NCBI RefSeq assembly: GCF_027116575.1
Contig: NZ_CP098252.1
Location: 930,001 to 994,000, forward strand
Length of the DNA stretch: 64,000 nt
From: Oxalobacter aliiformigenes
GTDB taxonomy: Bacteria; Pseudomonadota; Gammaproteobacteria; Burkholderiales; Burkholderiaceae_D
Direction: 5' to 3'
Shown here: positions 47,176-55,899 of the stretch, piece after piece
Numbering within the stretch: position 1 is the first letter of the stretch
How the letters are laid out: every line of letters begins with the position of its first letter
Notes under the pieces: generated by a model
Database searches by the model: none
What the model was told of the DNA's origin: nothing
What the model saw: only the letters and a program-made list of their open reading frames with translations
Translations under genes and position numbers: made by a program

Positions 47176-47385
47176 TTACCGGATACCGGTGACCTGAAAA
47201 CCGGCATCGGTCACGGCGGCGGTCAGGGATTCGTCCGTCACGGCGGTGCCGGCTTCAAGCGTGGCGGATTTGCCGGCCAGATCGACGGTGACGGCCGTCA
47301 CGCCGGGAACGGCTTTGAGGGCCTTTTCCACGGCAGACGAGCAGTGGTTGCAGTTCATGCCCTGAATTTGGAGGGTTTTTTTCAT
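47176..47385 (-). CDS. Possible separate CopZ-like chaperone from an internal start
   Basis: The last 69 codons of copA form a complete CopZ-type HMA domain starting with its own Met (MKKTLQIQGMNCNHCSSAVEK at most in outline). ATG 47385 is preceded on the minus strand by GAAAGGAAACCCGCC, a strong Shine-Dalgarno with good spacing. A free copper chaperone could therefore be made from the same mRNA, in addition to the fused domain. E. coli copA yields a chaperone by frameshifting at the other end, so the idea has precedent. This is inference from the ribosome site. Confidence 0.4.
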   Translation of the reverse strand: MKKTLQIQGMNCNHCSSAVEKALKAVPGVTAVTVDLAGKSATLEAGTAVTDESLTAAVTDAGFQVTGIR

Positions 47386-49764
47386 GGCGGGTTTCCTTTC
47401 AATGGTTTGGGTCAAGGGGATACCGGCTGCGGACGAATGGCCGGCCAGGTCTGTTTGAGGCTGGCCGGAGACCAGAACGGGGGATGCAGGTGCCGGTCTG
47501 AAAAAACGCAGGCGCAGCGCGTTGGCGACGACGGATACCGAGCTGAAACTCATGGCCGCCGCGGCGATCATCGGGTTCAGCATCAGGCCGTCCAGGCTGT
47601 AAAGCACTCCGGCGGCGACCGGGATACCGATGATATTGTAAATGAAGGCCCAGAACAGGTTCTGGCGAATCGTTCTCATGACGGCCCGGCCCAGCCGGAT
47701 GGCGGTGACGACATCGGTCAGATCGTTTTTCATCAGGACGACATCGGCCGATTCGATGGCGATATCGGTACCGGCGCCGATCGCCATGCCGACACGGGCG
47801 CGGGCCAGTGCCGGGGCGTCGTTGATGCCGTCGCCGACCATGACGGTTTTTTTCCCGCTTTCCTCAAGCGAACGGATTTCCCTTTCCTTGTCTTGCGGCA
47901 GCACTTCGGCCAGTACCCGGCGGATGCCGGTCTGTCGCTGTACGGCCGCGGCGGTCCGGGCGTTGTCGCCGGTCAGCATGATGACATCCAGCCCCATCGC
48001 TTCGAGTCCGGCGACGGCCTGCCTGCTGGTCGGCTTGATACGGTCGGCAACGGCGATCATGCCGAGCAGGGTGTTTTCGCGGATGAAATAGAGGACGGTT
48101 TTTCCGTCATCGGCCAGCGACCGGGCCATTTGGCGGATATCGTCAACGGCTCCGGTTTGTGAGGCGTCAAGCAGGCGGCGGTTTCCGGCACGGCAGGTTT
48201 TGCCGTCGATGATGCCGCCGATGCCTTCGCCCGGCGTCTGGGTGAAGCCGGTCACGCCGGACAATGACAGCCCGCGCCGGTTCGCCTCCTCGACGATGGC
48301 TTTGCCCAGCGGGTGTTCGGACAGTTTTTCCAGCGAGGCGGCGATACCCAGCAATTCCGAATCGTCCCGGGCACCGGTGACGATGATATCGGTCACGACC
48401 GGTTTGCCTTCGGTTATGGTTCCGGTCTTGTCGAGCACGACAGTATCGACGGCCTGCACGTTTTCGATAGCTTCGGCCGATTTGAAAAGAATGCCGCTGG
48501 CCGCACCGCGGCCGGTACCGACCATGATCGCTGTCGGGGTGGCCAGACCCAGTGCACAGGGGCACGAGATGACCAGTACGGAAATGCCGATGGACAGGGC
48601 GAAATCGGCACCGTAACCGAGCAGGAGCCAGACGACGGTCGCTGCGATGGCGATCGCGATGACGGCGGGTACGAAAACACCGCTGACCCTGTCGGCCAGA
48701 CGGGCGATCGGGGCTTTGGATGAGGTGGCTTCATCCACCAGTTTCACGATTCGGGCGAGGGTGGTTTCGTCACCGACCCGGGTCGCCCGCATGAGGAAAT
48801 GGCCCGAACGGTTGACCGTCGCCCCCGAGACATTGTCACCCGCCGTTTTTTCGGCAGGCAAGGATTCACCGGTCAGGGCGGATTCGTCCAGATAGCCGTA
48901 TCCTTCCGTAATGACACCGTCGACGGGAACGGATTCACCGGCCTTGACGACCAGAATGTCTCCGGCGACGACGTCTTCGGCCGGAATCGTCGTTTCGATA
49001 CCGTCCCGTATCCTTGTGGCGGTTTTCGGCGCCAGCGCCATCAGGCGGGAAATGGCTTCGGATGTCTTGCCTTTGGCACGTGCCTCGAAATAGCGGCCCA
49101 GTGTAATCAGGGTCAGGATCATGACGGCCGATTCGAAATACAGGTTCATGGCGGCATGATAGGCACTTGCCATGTCGCCATGTCCCAGCGCGAGGCCGAT
49201 CCGGTAGATGGCAATGATTCCCGAGACGATAGCGGCGCCCGAACCGATAGCGATCAGCGAATCCATGTTCGGCGCACCGGAAAACAGGGTTCTGAATCCT
49301 TTGGTGAAATAGGCGGCGTTGACGGCAATGACGGGAATCGTCAGCAGAAATTGCGTAAAGGCGAAAACCAGTGCATTTTCGGAACCCAGAAAAAAGCCGG
49401 GCAGGGGAAGTCCCGCCATATGGCCCATGCTGATATAGAAAAGCGGTATGGTGAACAGGATGGAAACCGCCAGCCGGGTGGCCATCGCCTTTTTTTCCCG
49501 GTCGGCCGTATCGGCAGCCGTCCGGTCGCCTGAAGAGGATATCCCGTTTCCATGGTGTGCCGTGGCGCCGTAACCGGCTTTCTCCACGGCGGCGATAATC
49601 GCCTTTTCACTGGTGATAGCCGGGTCGAACGAAACGTTCATGCTGTTTTTCAGCAGATTGACGCTGACTTCCTTTACACCGTCCAGCGCAGCCACGGCCC
49701 TGTCCACCCGGCTGGAGCAGGCCGAACAGGTCATACCGGTGATATCGAAGCGTTCTTTTTCCAT
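47176..49764 (-). CDS. copA: Copper-type P1B ATPase with N- and C-terminal metal-binding domains
   Basis: This pump exports monovalent copper from the cytoplasm at the cost of ATP. From the N-terminus come an HMA domain (GMTCSAC), about eight membrane segments with the ion-binding CPC motif (SCPCAL), the actuator region, the phosphorylation site DKTGT and the hinge GDGINDAPALA. After the last membrane pair there is a linker and a second HMA domain (GMNCNHC). The product is 862 residues from ATG 49764; upstream sequence is unlike. A C-terminal HMA is unusual, since extra HMA domains of CopA are normally N-terminal. The gene is divergent from an HxlR regulator with a palindrome between. Confidence 0.92.
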   Translation of the reverse strand: MEKERFDITGMTCSACSSRVDRAVAALDGVKEVSVNLLKNSMNVSFDPAITSEKAIIAAVEKAGYGATAHHGNGISSSGDRTAADTADREKKAMATRLAVSILFTIPLFYISMGHMAGLPLPGFFLGSENALVFAFTQFLLTIPVIAVNAAYFTKGFRTLFSGAPNMDSLIAIGSGAAIVSGIIAIYRIGLALGHGDMASAYHAAMNLYFESAVMILTLITLGRYFEARAKGKTSEAISRLMALAPKTATRIRDGIETTIPAEDVVAGDILVVKAGESVPVDGVITEGYGYLDESALTGESLPAEKTAGDNVSGATVNRSGHFLMRATRVGDETTLARIVKLVDEATSSKAPIARLADRVSGVFVPAVIAIAIAATVVWLLLGYGADFALSIGISVLVISCPCALGLATPTAIMVGTGRGAASGILFKSAEAIENVQAVDTVVLDKTGTITEGKPVVTDIIVTGARDDSELLGIAASLEKLSEHPLGKAIVEEANRRGLSLSGVTGFTQTPGEGIGGIIDGKTCRAGNRRLLDASQTGAVDDIRQMARSLADDGKTVLYFIRENTLLGMIAVADRIKPTSRQAVAGLEAMGLDVIMLTGDNARTAAAVQRQTGIRRVLAEVLPQDKEREIRSLEESGKKTVMVGDGINDAPALARARVGMAIGAGTDIAIESADVVLMKNDLTDVVTAIRLGRAVMRTIRQNLFWAFIYNIIGIPVAAGVLYSLDGLMLNPMIAAAAMSFSSVSVVANALRLRFFRPAPASPVLVSGQPQTDLAGHSSAAGIPLTQTIERKPAMKKTLQIQGMNCNHCSSAVEKALKAVPGVTAVTVDLAGKSATLEAGTAVTDESLTAAVTDAGFQVTGIR

Positions 49765-49875
49765 AAAGTGTTTTCGGGTGAAAGAAGGTTGGCGGGCGGG
49801 GTGACCGGCCGGTATCGTGTCATGCCATTGTAGCCGAAGCTGTTTTTTTCGCAAGAACGCACTTTTTTGGTATAT

Positions 49876-49893
49876 AGTATCGAAAAAGATACT
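49876..49893. promoter_or_regulatory. Putative HxlR operator between copA and hxlR-type gene
   Basis: AGTATC-GAAAAA-GATACT is a perfect inverted repeat over a TATATAGT -10-like stretch in the divergent region. Its position suits control of both genes by the HxlR-type protein. Confidence 0.5.
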
Positions 49894-49925
49894 GTCATTT
49901 TTCATCGTTCCTTTCGGGGGCCATC

Positions 49926-50321
49926 ATGGACAAGGAAAACGGAAACGGTTCCTGTTGCCGGCAGGAAGAAACCCACTGTCCGGTCGAGGCGACTATCGGA
50001 CTCATCGGGGGAAAATACAAGTCGCTCATTCTCTGGAAGCTGGCGGGCGGCACCCTCCGATTTTCCCAGCTCAAAAGGGAAGTGTCTTGCGCCACGCCAA
50101 AGATGCTGACGCAGCAGTTGCGGGAACTGGAGGCGGATGGCCTGATTGTCCGGGAAGTTTTTCCGGTCGTTCCGCCGAAAGTGGAGTATTCGCTGACGGA
50201 TTTCGGACAGAGCATCCGCCCGGTACTCGAGGCCATGTACGACTGGGGAAGCGGTTATCTGGCCCGGCAGGGGCTGGCCGCGAATTGCAGCATGACGCCG
50301 TTTTCCAGAGAACGGTGCTGA
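49926..50321 (+). CDS. HxlR-family transcriptional regulator
   Basis: This 131-residue winged-helix protein has the HxlR core: CPVEATIGLIGGKYKSLILWKL, then RFSQLKRE, ATPKMLTQQLRELEADGLIVREVFPVVPPKVEYSLTDFG. Cys residues near the N-terminus (CCRQEETHC) and one near the C-terminus could sense electrophiles, oxidants or metal, as in other family members. It is divergent from the copper ATPase gene with about 160 bases between and a palindrome in the middle, so local control of copA and itself is plausible. HxlR proteins are not classical copper sensors, so the inducer is open. Confidence 0.88.
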   Translation: MDKENGNGSCCRQEETHCPVEATIGLIGGKYKSLILWKLAGGTLRFSQLKREVSCATPKMLTQQLRELEADGLIVREVFPVVPPKVEYSLTDFGQSIRPVLEAMYDWGSGYLARQGLAANCSMTPFSRERC

Positions 50322-51192
50322 CAAAATCCTGCCGGTGTCGTGTCAAACATGTTTTCTCGGGCAAGACGTCATGCGGGCCGTAAAATTCTGCCCGTACCGG
50401 TGTCAGGCAGTTTCCGTTTCCGGTCCGGATACCGAGAGCCGAAGGGCCGTCACGGATACCGGCAAAAAACGTTGCCGGGGAGTCGGGGTGGGTAAAACCG
50501 GATGAATGAAAAAGGTCGAAAACGGCCCGAAATCTTTATGAACACTGCGTTTGACAGTTCTTGCAAAAAATTCCGGTTCCGGACGGTTCGGATGGCAATT
50601 CGGAAAAAACAGCGGGAAAAATACGGAAGATTCTCCCTTGAACAGATAAAAAATCCGTCGTCCAATCGCCAGAAGATCCTCTTTAAACGGTTCATGAAGC
50701 CTTTTTATTTCTTCTTCGGAAACAGGTGCTCGATGGGGTCCTGTACCGGATGCCGGATGACTGCGGCATCATGATCGGAAAATCCGGATAATGCTCTGGC
50801 GGGCAATTCGGGTGTGACGGGCAATCCTGTTTTTTGTTCCTTTGTGGTGCCACGTCGCCTTTTTGTTTGCGAATGCCAGGGGAAGGATATGGCTGTTTGC
50901 CACAGGATGCAAGCTGTCCGGCATATCGCCATGTTCATACAGCGTCTTTCTTGTTTTTTTCGGGCAAGTGTTCTGGCCGATAAAAAAATGCCCGGGCATT
51001 TTGGGACGGCGGCATGGCAAAAGATCCGGAAAAACAGTCCGGGTGGTGGCCGTCCGTCGGATGGATCCGGCAAATGCTTGTTTTTTCCGGTGTGTCTCTT
51101 TTTTGTTCCGAACGGAAAAACGCAAGTCCTGTCCGGCCGCTTCGTCGTCACAACCGTCTATAATGGAAGAATTCATATCACCTTTGAAAAAC
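50322..51192. other. About 870 bases without a credible gene
   Basis: No family-like frame is present on either strand. A TATAAT at 51159-51164 is a good -10 candidate for the small membrane protein that follows. Confidence 0.35.
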
Positions 51193-51540
51193 ATGAAGTT
51201 TCTCATCCCCTACCTTCGCCGGCTGCAATTCAGATGGGTTGTCATCGCCAACGCCGTTCTGCTTTTGCCCGCGCAGCTTTACCAGTTTTACCTGCAACAG
51301 CAGCCGGCCGATGAAGAACGGATTGCCGTCATCATACGCATTCTCCAGTCCAACAATTCATCCATGTTCTGGTATCTGATCGCCGGGATCGGTTTTTACC
51401 TCTGGTACCGCCGCAAGGAAAAACAGGCCGGTTATACCGGGCAGTTCATGGGGTCTTTCTGGATTCCGCTGTCCGTCTGGGTACTCGGCATGGTCATCAC
51501 AACCGTCATGACCCTCAAGTCGCTGGCGGTGTGGTTCTAG
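51193..51540 (+). CDS. Small inner-membrane protein of unknown function
   Basis: The product of 115 residues has three hydrophobic stretches (about 15-32, 56-72 and 87-110), a charged loop with RRKEKQ and no signal sequence. I do not recognise a family. I chose ATG 51193 because a TATAAT lies at 51159-51164 and would start the transcript after the other in-frame ATG at 51163. The ribosome site is weak. It is followed about 470 bases on by the helicase gene on the same strand, with no structure linking them. Confidence 0.6.
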   Translation: MKFLIPYLRRLQFRWVVIANAVLLLPAQLYQFYLQQQPADEERIAVIIRILQSNNSSMFWYLIAGIGFYLWYRRKEKQAGYTGQFMGSFWIPLSVWVLGMVITTVMTLKSLAVWF

Positions 51541-52008
51541 GTGGTGCGGGGCGGGATGGCAAACCGCCGATCCATAAGGGACAAGCCCAACGGTTTTTAT
51601 TCCGCGATACCGGCAAAGGGTACCGGAAGGTGTTTTGTGGTTTACAGACCGCGAAGCGGGTTAGTGGTATTCAGGTGAAATTACATTTCCTGAACGGGAT
51701 GCACTCTGTCCGGCAAACCGTTTGCGGCCAAAGCCGTTTCGGTTTGCCTGTGGATACCATGCTTCGGAATCGGACAGATCGGCCGTGTTTTTCCACCGCA
51801 CGAAAATCCTGCAGCCAATGGGAACAGGGCGGGGTTGGGGGACGGAAACGGCAGACGGTACCGGTGCATCGGGATGAATGGGGTAAAATAACGCCTGTTT
51901 GTCCGGTGGCCGTCGTTTGTGTGTCCGGTATGTCTTTGTGTCCGGGAGATGCCGGCAGCCGGAGTGCGGCGGCCCGGGGGGGATGTGTCGCTTTTCCGGA
52001 GTGTTTTT
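51541..52008. other. Spacer before the DinG/YoaA gene
   Basis: I see no gene. The helicase frame is open back to 51919, but that part (CPVCLCVREMPAAGVRRPGG) does not look like a helicase N-terminus. Confidence 0.3.
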
Positions 52009-54003
52009 TTGGATTCTGAATCGGGTTCCCAACTTGTCTGGTCGGAAAACCTCAAGGCGTATGAGGAGGATCTGGCGCGTCTGATGGACGCGGGCGGGCC
52101 GTTTTCGGAGGTGGTGGAAGGGTACAGCGACCGGCCGATGCAGCTGGAAATGGCGCAGGCCATTGCCCGGGCGATCGTTCGGTGCGAGACGTTCGTCGCC
52201 GAGGCGGGAACGGGAACCGGCAAGACATTCGCCTATCTGGTTCCGGCGCTGATGTGGGGCGGCAAGGTCATTATCTCGACCGGAACGCGCAATTTGCAGG
52301 ACCAGCTTTTTTTCCGCGATATCCCGACAGTCCGCAAGGCGCTGGCTTCTCCCGTCACCGTGGCGCTTTTGAAGGGCCGCTCCAATTATGTCTGCCGTCT
52401 GCATCTGGCACGGGCGGCGGAGTACGGCCGTCTGGAAACGAAGGCGGATACCCGGTATCTGCGCGAAATCGTCAGATTCGCCGACATGACGGATACGGGT
52501 GACAAATCCGATTTGCCGACGGTGCCGGAAACGGCGTCGGTCTGGAATCTGGTGACATCGACGAAAGAAAATTGTCCGGGAACGGAATGTCCGCATTATC
52601 AGGACTGTTTCGTGATGAAGGCGAGACGGTCGGCACAGCAGGCCGATGTGGTGGTCGTCAACCATCATCTGTTTTTCGCGGATGTCGTTTTGAAGGATAC
52701 AGGGGTGGCGGAACTGTTGCCGACGGCCAATACGGTGATTTTCGATGAAGCGCACCAGTTGCCCGATACGGCGACGACGTTTTTCGGGCAGTTCGTTTCG
52801 ACCGGCCAGATTCATGAATTGTGCCGGGATACGCAGGTGGAAGGTCTGTCGCAGGCGCGGGACGGGGCCGACTGGGTGGCTCTGGTCGGACGGCTGGACA
52901 AGGCGACGAAGGATTTGCGGCTGACGCTGCCGGAAGGCATGAACCGGATGGCAGTTCACCAGATCGCGAAGCGCGAGGCTTTCATGGCCGCGCTGGAGGC
53001 GTTCAGGGAGGCGCTCGAAGAATTGAACGGAGCGCTGACAGAACAGGCACAACGTTCCGAACTGCTCGAAGTCTGCCGGGCGCGTTCGGAACAAACCGGT
53101 GTTTTTGTGCGCAAATGGCTGGCGCTGGCCAAAGGCGAGGAAAAAACCGAGGACGTGCTCTGGGTGGAAACGTTCGGTCTGTCGCTGCAACTGCATCTGA
53201 CGCCCCTGTCCATTGCCGACGTGTTCAACAAACAGCGGGAAGGCACGCCGCGTGCCTGGATTTTCACTTCGGCCACACTCGCCATCAAACAGGATTTCAG
53301 TTATTTCTCGTCCCGGATGGGACTGATGGAGGCCGAGTCGAAAACCTGGCCCAGTCCTTTCGATTATGGCGAAAACGCCATGCTTTACGTTCCGCAGAAC
53401 ATGCCGCAACCGATGTCGCCGCAATATTCCGATGCGGTGGTGGAAGCGGCATTGCCTCTGATTGAGGCATCAGGTGGCGGCGCGTTCATTCTGTGTACGA
53501 CCTTGCGGGCGGTTGACCGGATTTCGGCACGCCTAAGGGAGATTTTCAGGGAACGGGAGTGGCCGTTTCCCCTTTTTGTGCAGGGGGAATCGGGCAAGAC
53601 TGATCTGCTGGAGCGTTTCCGGAAATCGGGCAATGGCGTGCTTGTCGGCAGCCAGAGCTTCTGGGAAGGGGTCGATGTGCGCGGAAAAGCGCTGTCTCTG
53701 GTGATCGTGGACAAATTGCCGTTTGCGCCGCCGGACGATCCGGTGCTGGCGGCCCGTATCCGGGCACTGGAAAAAGAAGGGGGAAACGGTTTCATGGATT
53801 TTCAGCTGCCGGAGGCGATCATGAGCCTGAAACAGGGGGCGGGGCGGCTGATTCGCGACGAGCGTGACCGGGGCGTGCTGATGATTTGCGATACGCGGCT
53901 CGTTTCCAAACCCTATGGCCGACGCATCTGGCAAAGCCTGCCGCCGTTTGCCCGCACGCGGGACGAGGCGGTGGCGTGCGGTTTTTTTTCAAAGCAGGTT
54001 TGA
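52009..54003 (+). CDS. ATP-dependent DNA helicase, DinG/YoaA type
   Basis: This XPD-like superfamily-2 helicase unwinds DNA 5' to 3' and helps with damaged or stalled forks. Motif I is AEAGTGTGKTFAYL, motif II the DEAH box in IFDEAHQLPD, and a four-cysteine 4Fe-4S region lies between (Cys in NYVCRLH and CPGTECPHYQDC). The C-terminal motor has GSQSFWEGVDVRG and the motif-VI-type QGAGRLIRDERDRG. The length of about 664 residues and the missing exonuclease domain fit YoaA. The start is uncertain: TTG 52009 has a GGAG upstream and matches where homology begins, while GTG 51985 or 52003 are alternatives. It is the last gene before the AT-richer island. Confidence 0.87.
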   Translation: MDSESGSQLVWSENLKAYEEDLARLMDAGGPFSEVVEGYSDRPMQLEMAQAIARAIVRCETFVAEAGTGTGKTFAYLVPALMWGGKVIISTGTRNLQDQLFFRDIPTVRKALASPVTVALLKGRSNYVCRLHLARAAEYGRLETKADTRYLREIVRFADMTDTGDKSDLPTVPETASVWNLVTSTKENCPGTECPHYQDCFVMKARRSAQQADVVVVNHHLFFADVVLKDTGVAELLPTANTVIFDEAHQLPDTATTFFGQFVSTGQIHELCRDTQVEGLSQARDGADWVALVGRLDKATKDLRLTLPEGMNRMAVHQIAKREAFMAALEAFREALEELNGALTEQAQRSELLEVCRARSEQTGVFVRKWLALAKGEEKTEDVLWVETFGLSLQLHLTPLSIADVFNKQREGTPRAWIFTSATLAIKQDFSYFSSRMGLMEAESKTWPSPFDYGENAMLYVPQNMPQPMSPQYSDAVVEAALPLIEASGGGAFILCTTLRAVDRISARLREIFREREWPFPLFVQGESGKTDLLERFRKSGNGVLVGSQSFWEGVDVRGKALSLVIVDKLPFAPPDDPVLAARIRALEKEGGNGFMDFQLPEAIMSLKQGAGRLIRDERDRGVLMICDTRLVSKPYGRRIWQSLPPFARTRDEAVACGFFSKQV

Positions 54004-54004
54004 T

Positions 54005-54047
54005 GAAAAGAACAGGCATTTTCGTCTTTTTGACAGGCCTGTTTTCA
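54005..54047. terminator. Probable terminator between helicase gene and defence island
   Basis: AACAGGC at 54011-54017 pairs with GCCTGTT at 54037-54043, flanked by A- and T-rich runs on either side, so it can act in both directions. It marks the boundary where base composition shifts towards A+T. Confidence 0.5.
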
Positions 54048-54115
54048 TTCGGAACGAAATAGCCAATGTATGGATCCTGATTGTACTTTGACGATTGCAA
54101 GTACGGTATCTTGTT

Positions 54116-55444
54116 TTATTCAATGGGCAGTTCAACATACTCGTGACGGTAGTACATGTGTACAAGTTCATTGTATCTGACACGAAACTGGCTTCGGCGT
54201 TTGGTAGCCGGGTTTCCAGAAGATGCCTTTTCCATCTTGACAGCAGGATCATAATAAACCGTGCAATTTGCCACGGCTTTCAGGAACAGGCTAAAGTCAG
54301 TCTGTTCGCACAGCAAAATGCGCGGACCGTAGGCATATTCCGGAGGCGGTGTCCTGAAAATCGAGGGAATGTAGGCAGCTTGCGCATGTTTACGGGTCCA
54401 GTGTTCCATGAGATGGATGAAATCCCATTTTGCTGCTATCTCGTTTTCACGTGACAGCAGAACAATTCCTCCTGTCATATCCGTAATCTTTTCGCTTGAA
54501 GGATCGTATCCCTGCAAGGCCAGTTTCAATCCTGTGTCAGCGTGGAAATCCTTTTCACAGGAATAGATCCCGCCAAAATTTACCCGGTCTGCCTTGCCGT
54601 GCTTGTCAGGATATCCGTAACGATGCAGGAATTGTTCAACGCCGGAATTCTTGTAAAGACCGCTGGTGGGCTCCGGAGTCATCAGTGTTACAACTCCTTT
54701 CGGACGGTATGCAATGAAATCACTAACAGCGTATTGCTTGATTTCCCAGCCCAGGTAATCGGGGTCGGAATAGCCGTTCGGCGTTATACCCAACTCGGCT
54801 TCAAGTGTATAGCCGCCTCCATTTCTTGCCTTGTAGGGTTTGGAAAAACCACCCGAATCAAGTTTTTTTGACATGATCCAGTGTTTGCTGCAAATTTCGG
54901 CCAGTTTGTCAAGAAGCAATTTCCTGGTATCTTTTATACCGGATTCAGGCGGTATTTCCAGAAAAACACCAATTTGCTTCAGATCGTTTTTTGCATAAAC
55001 TTCTTTTGCAAGAGAAGAATCGGGGCCTGCGGCATATCCGAGTATCTGGCCATCCGGTGTTACGCCAATGAAAAGGACCCGGCCTTCATCACGTACAGCC
55101 ATGATATCGGATGGTGCGTATTTCGCACCTTTCAGAAAACCGGACATCCTGACTTCGGGATATTTGGGATAAAGAATGAGCTGGGCGTTTGGGGCATTGT
55201 GCAGCCCATTCTGGTTAACCCATGAAAACGATACATCAGCCTTGGCACGATTTCGCACACTTCCTGAAGACACAGTATTATCTGTGTAGATACCTTGGTG
55301 AGGAATAATGTTGAGGACAGAAAAATCTCCGCCCAGATAAACTTGGTTTTTTGAATTGTCATTTGGTGCCAGTTTTTTGGCATAAAAGCGGGTGGCACCG
55401 TATGATTTCATCAGGGCTACCAATCCTGACAGGGTTTCGATCAT
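54116..55444 (-). CDS. MvaI/BcnI-type restriction endonuclease
   Basis: The C-terminal half (about 200-400) has the block NGGGYTLEAELGI then PNGYSDPDYLGWEIKQY, typical of the MvaI/BcnI family. The D-x(n)-E-x-K nuclease motif is in DYLGWEIK. MvaI cuts CCWGG and BcnI CCSGG as monomers. The N-terminal 190 residues form a separate domain I do not recognise, so at 442 residues the protein is longer than MvaI itself. The neighbouring Dcm-like methyltransferase and Vsr support a CCWGG-like target, but specificity needs testing. The start overlaps the vsr stop by four bases. It is the third gene of the restriction-modification operon. Confidence 0.82.
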   Translation of the reverse strand: MIETLSGLVALMKSYGATRFYAKKLAPNDNSKNQVYLGGDFSVLNIIPHQGIYTDNTVSSGSVRNRAKADVSFSWVNQNGLHNAPNAQLILYPKYPEVRMSGFLKGAKYAPSDIMAVRDEGRVLFIGVTPDGQILGYAAGPDSSLAKEVYAKNDLKQIGVFLEIPPESGIKDTRKLLLDKLAEICSKHWIMSKKLDSGGFSKPYKARNGGGYTLEAELGITPNGYSDPDYLGWEIKQYAVSDFIAYRPKGVVTLMTPEPTSGLYKNSGVEQFLHRYGYPDKHGKADRVNFGGIYSCEKDFHADTGLKLALQGYDPSSEKITDMTGGIVLLSRENEIAAKWDFIHLMEHWTRKHAQAAYIPSIFRTPPPEYAYGPRILLCEQTDFSLFLKAVANCTVYYDPAVKMEKASSGNPATKRRSQFRVRYNELVHMYYRHEYVELPIE

Positions 55445-55899
55445 TCAGTTTTCCCCCTGATTTCAAGCATGGTACAGTTACTCAGGAGCCACTGTACCAG
55501 TTCGTCAATAATATTGTTGATATCAAGGCGATATTTTCCTTTCAGGGCACATTCCCATACATGGCACTGCCTCCAGCCGGCATTTTCAAGAAGCATCCGG
55601 ACCTGATTATCCCGTTTGCGATTGCCATTGATTTTATTGCGCCACCATTCCGGACGTGTGGAAGGCCATTTGAACAAATGGCAGTCATGTCCATGCCAGA
55701 AACAGCCATGTGTAAAAATCACAGCCTTGTATTTTGACAAAACAATATCCGGTTTGCCAGGCAATTTTTTGTCATTGATCCGGTAACGAAAACCTCTTGC
55801 AAAAAGTCCCTTGCGAACAAGAACCTCGATTTTTGTGTTTTTTCCACGAATCCCGGACATCATTCGGTGGCGGGTTGCCGGATCAACAATGTCAGTCAT
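55441..55899 (-). CDS. vsr: Very short patch repair endonuclease
   Basis: Vsr nicks next to T:G mismatches that arise when 5-methylcytosine deaminates, and so protects sites of the partner methyltransferase from mutation. The 152 residues show the family core: RHRMMSGIRGKNTKIE, the metal-binding Asp in LPGKPDIVLSKYKAVIFTHGCFWHGHDC, and the WW of PEWWRNKINGNRKRD. The length is normal. It overlaps the methyltransferase gene by eight bases and the endonuclease gene by four, so all three are translationally coupled. Confidence 0.95.
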   Translation of the reverse strand: MTDIVDPATRHRMMSGIRGKNTKIEVLVRKGLFARGFRYRINDKKLPGKPDIVLSKYKAVIFTHGCFWHGHDCHLFKWPSTRPEWWRNKINGNRKRDNQVRMLLENAGWRQCHVWECALKGKYRLDINNIIDELVQWLLSNCTMLEIRGKTE

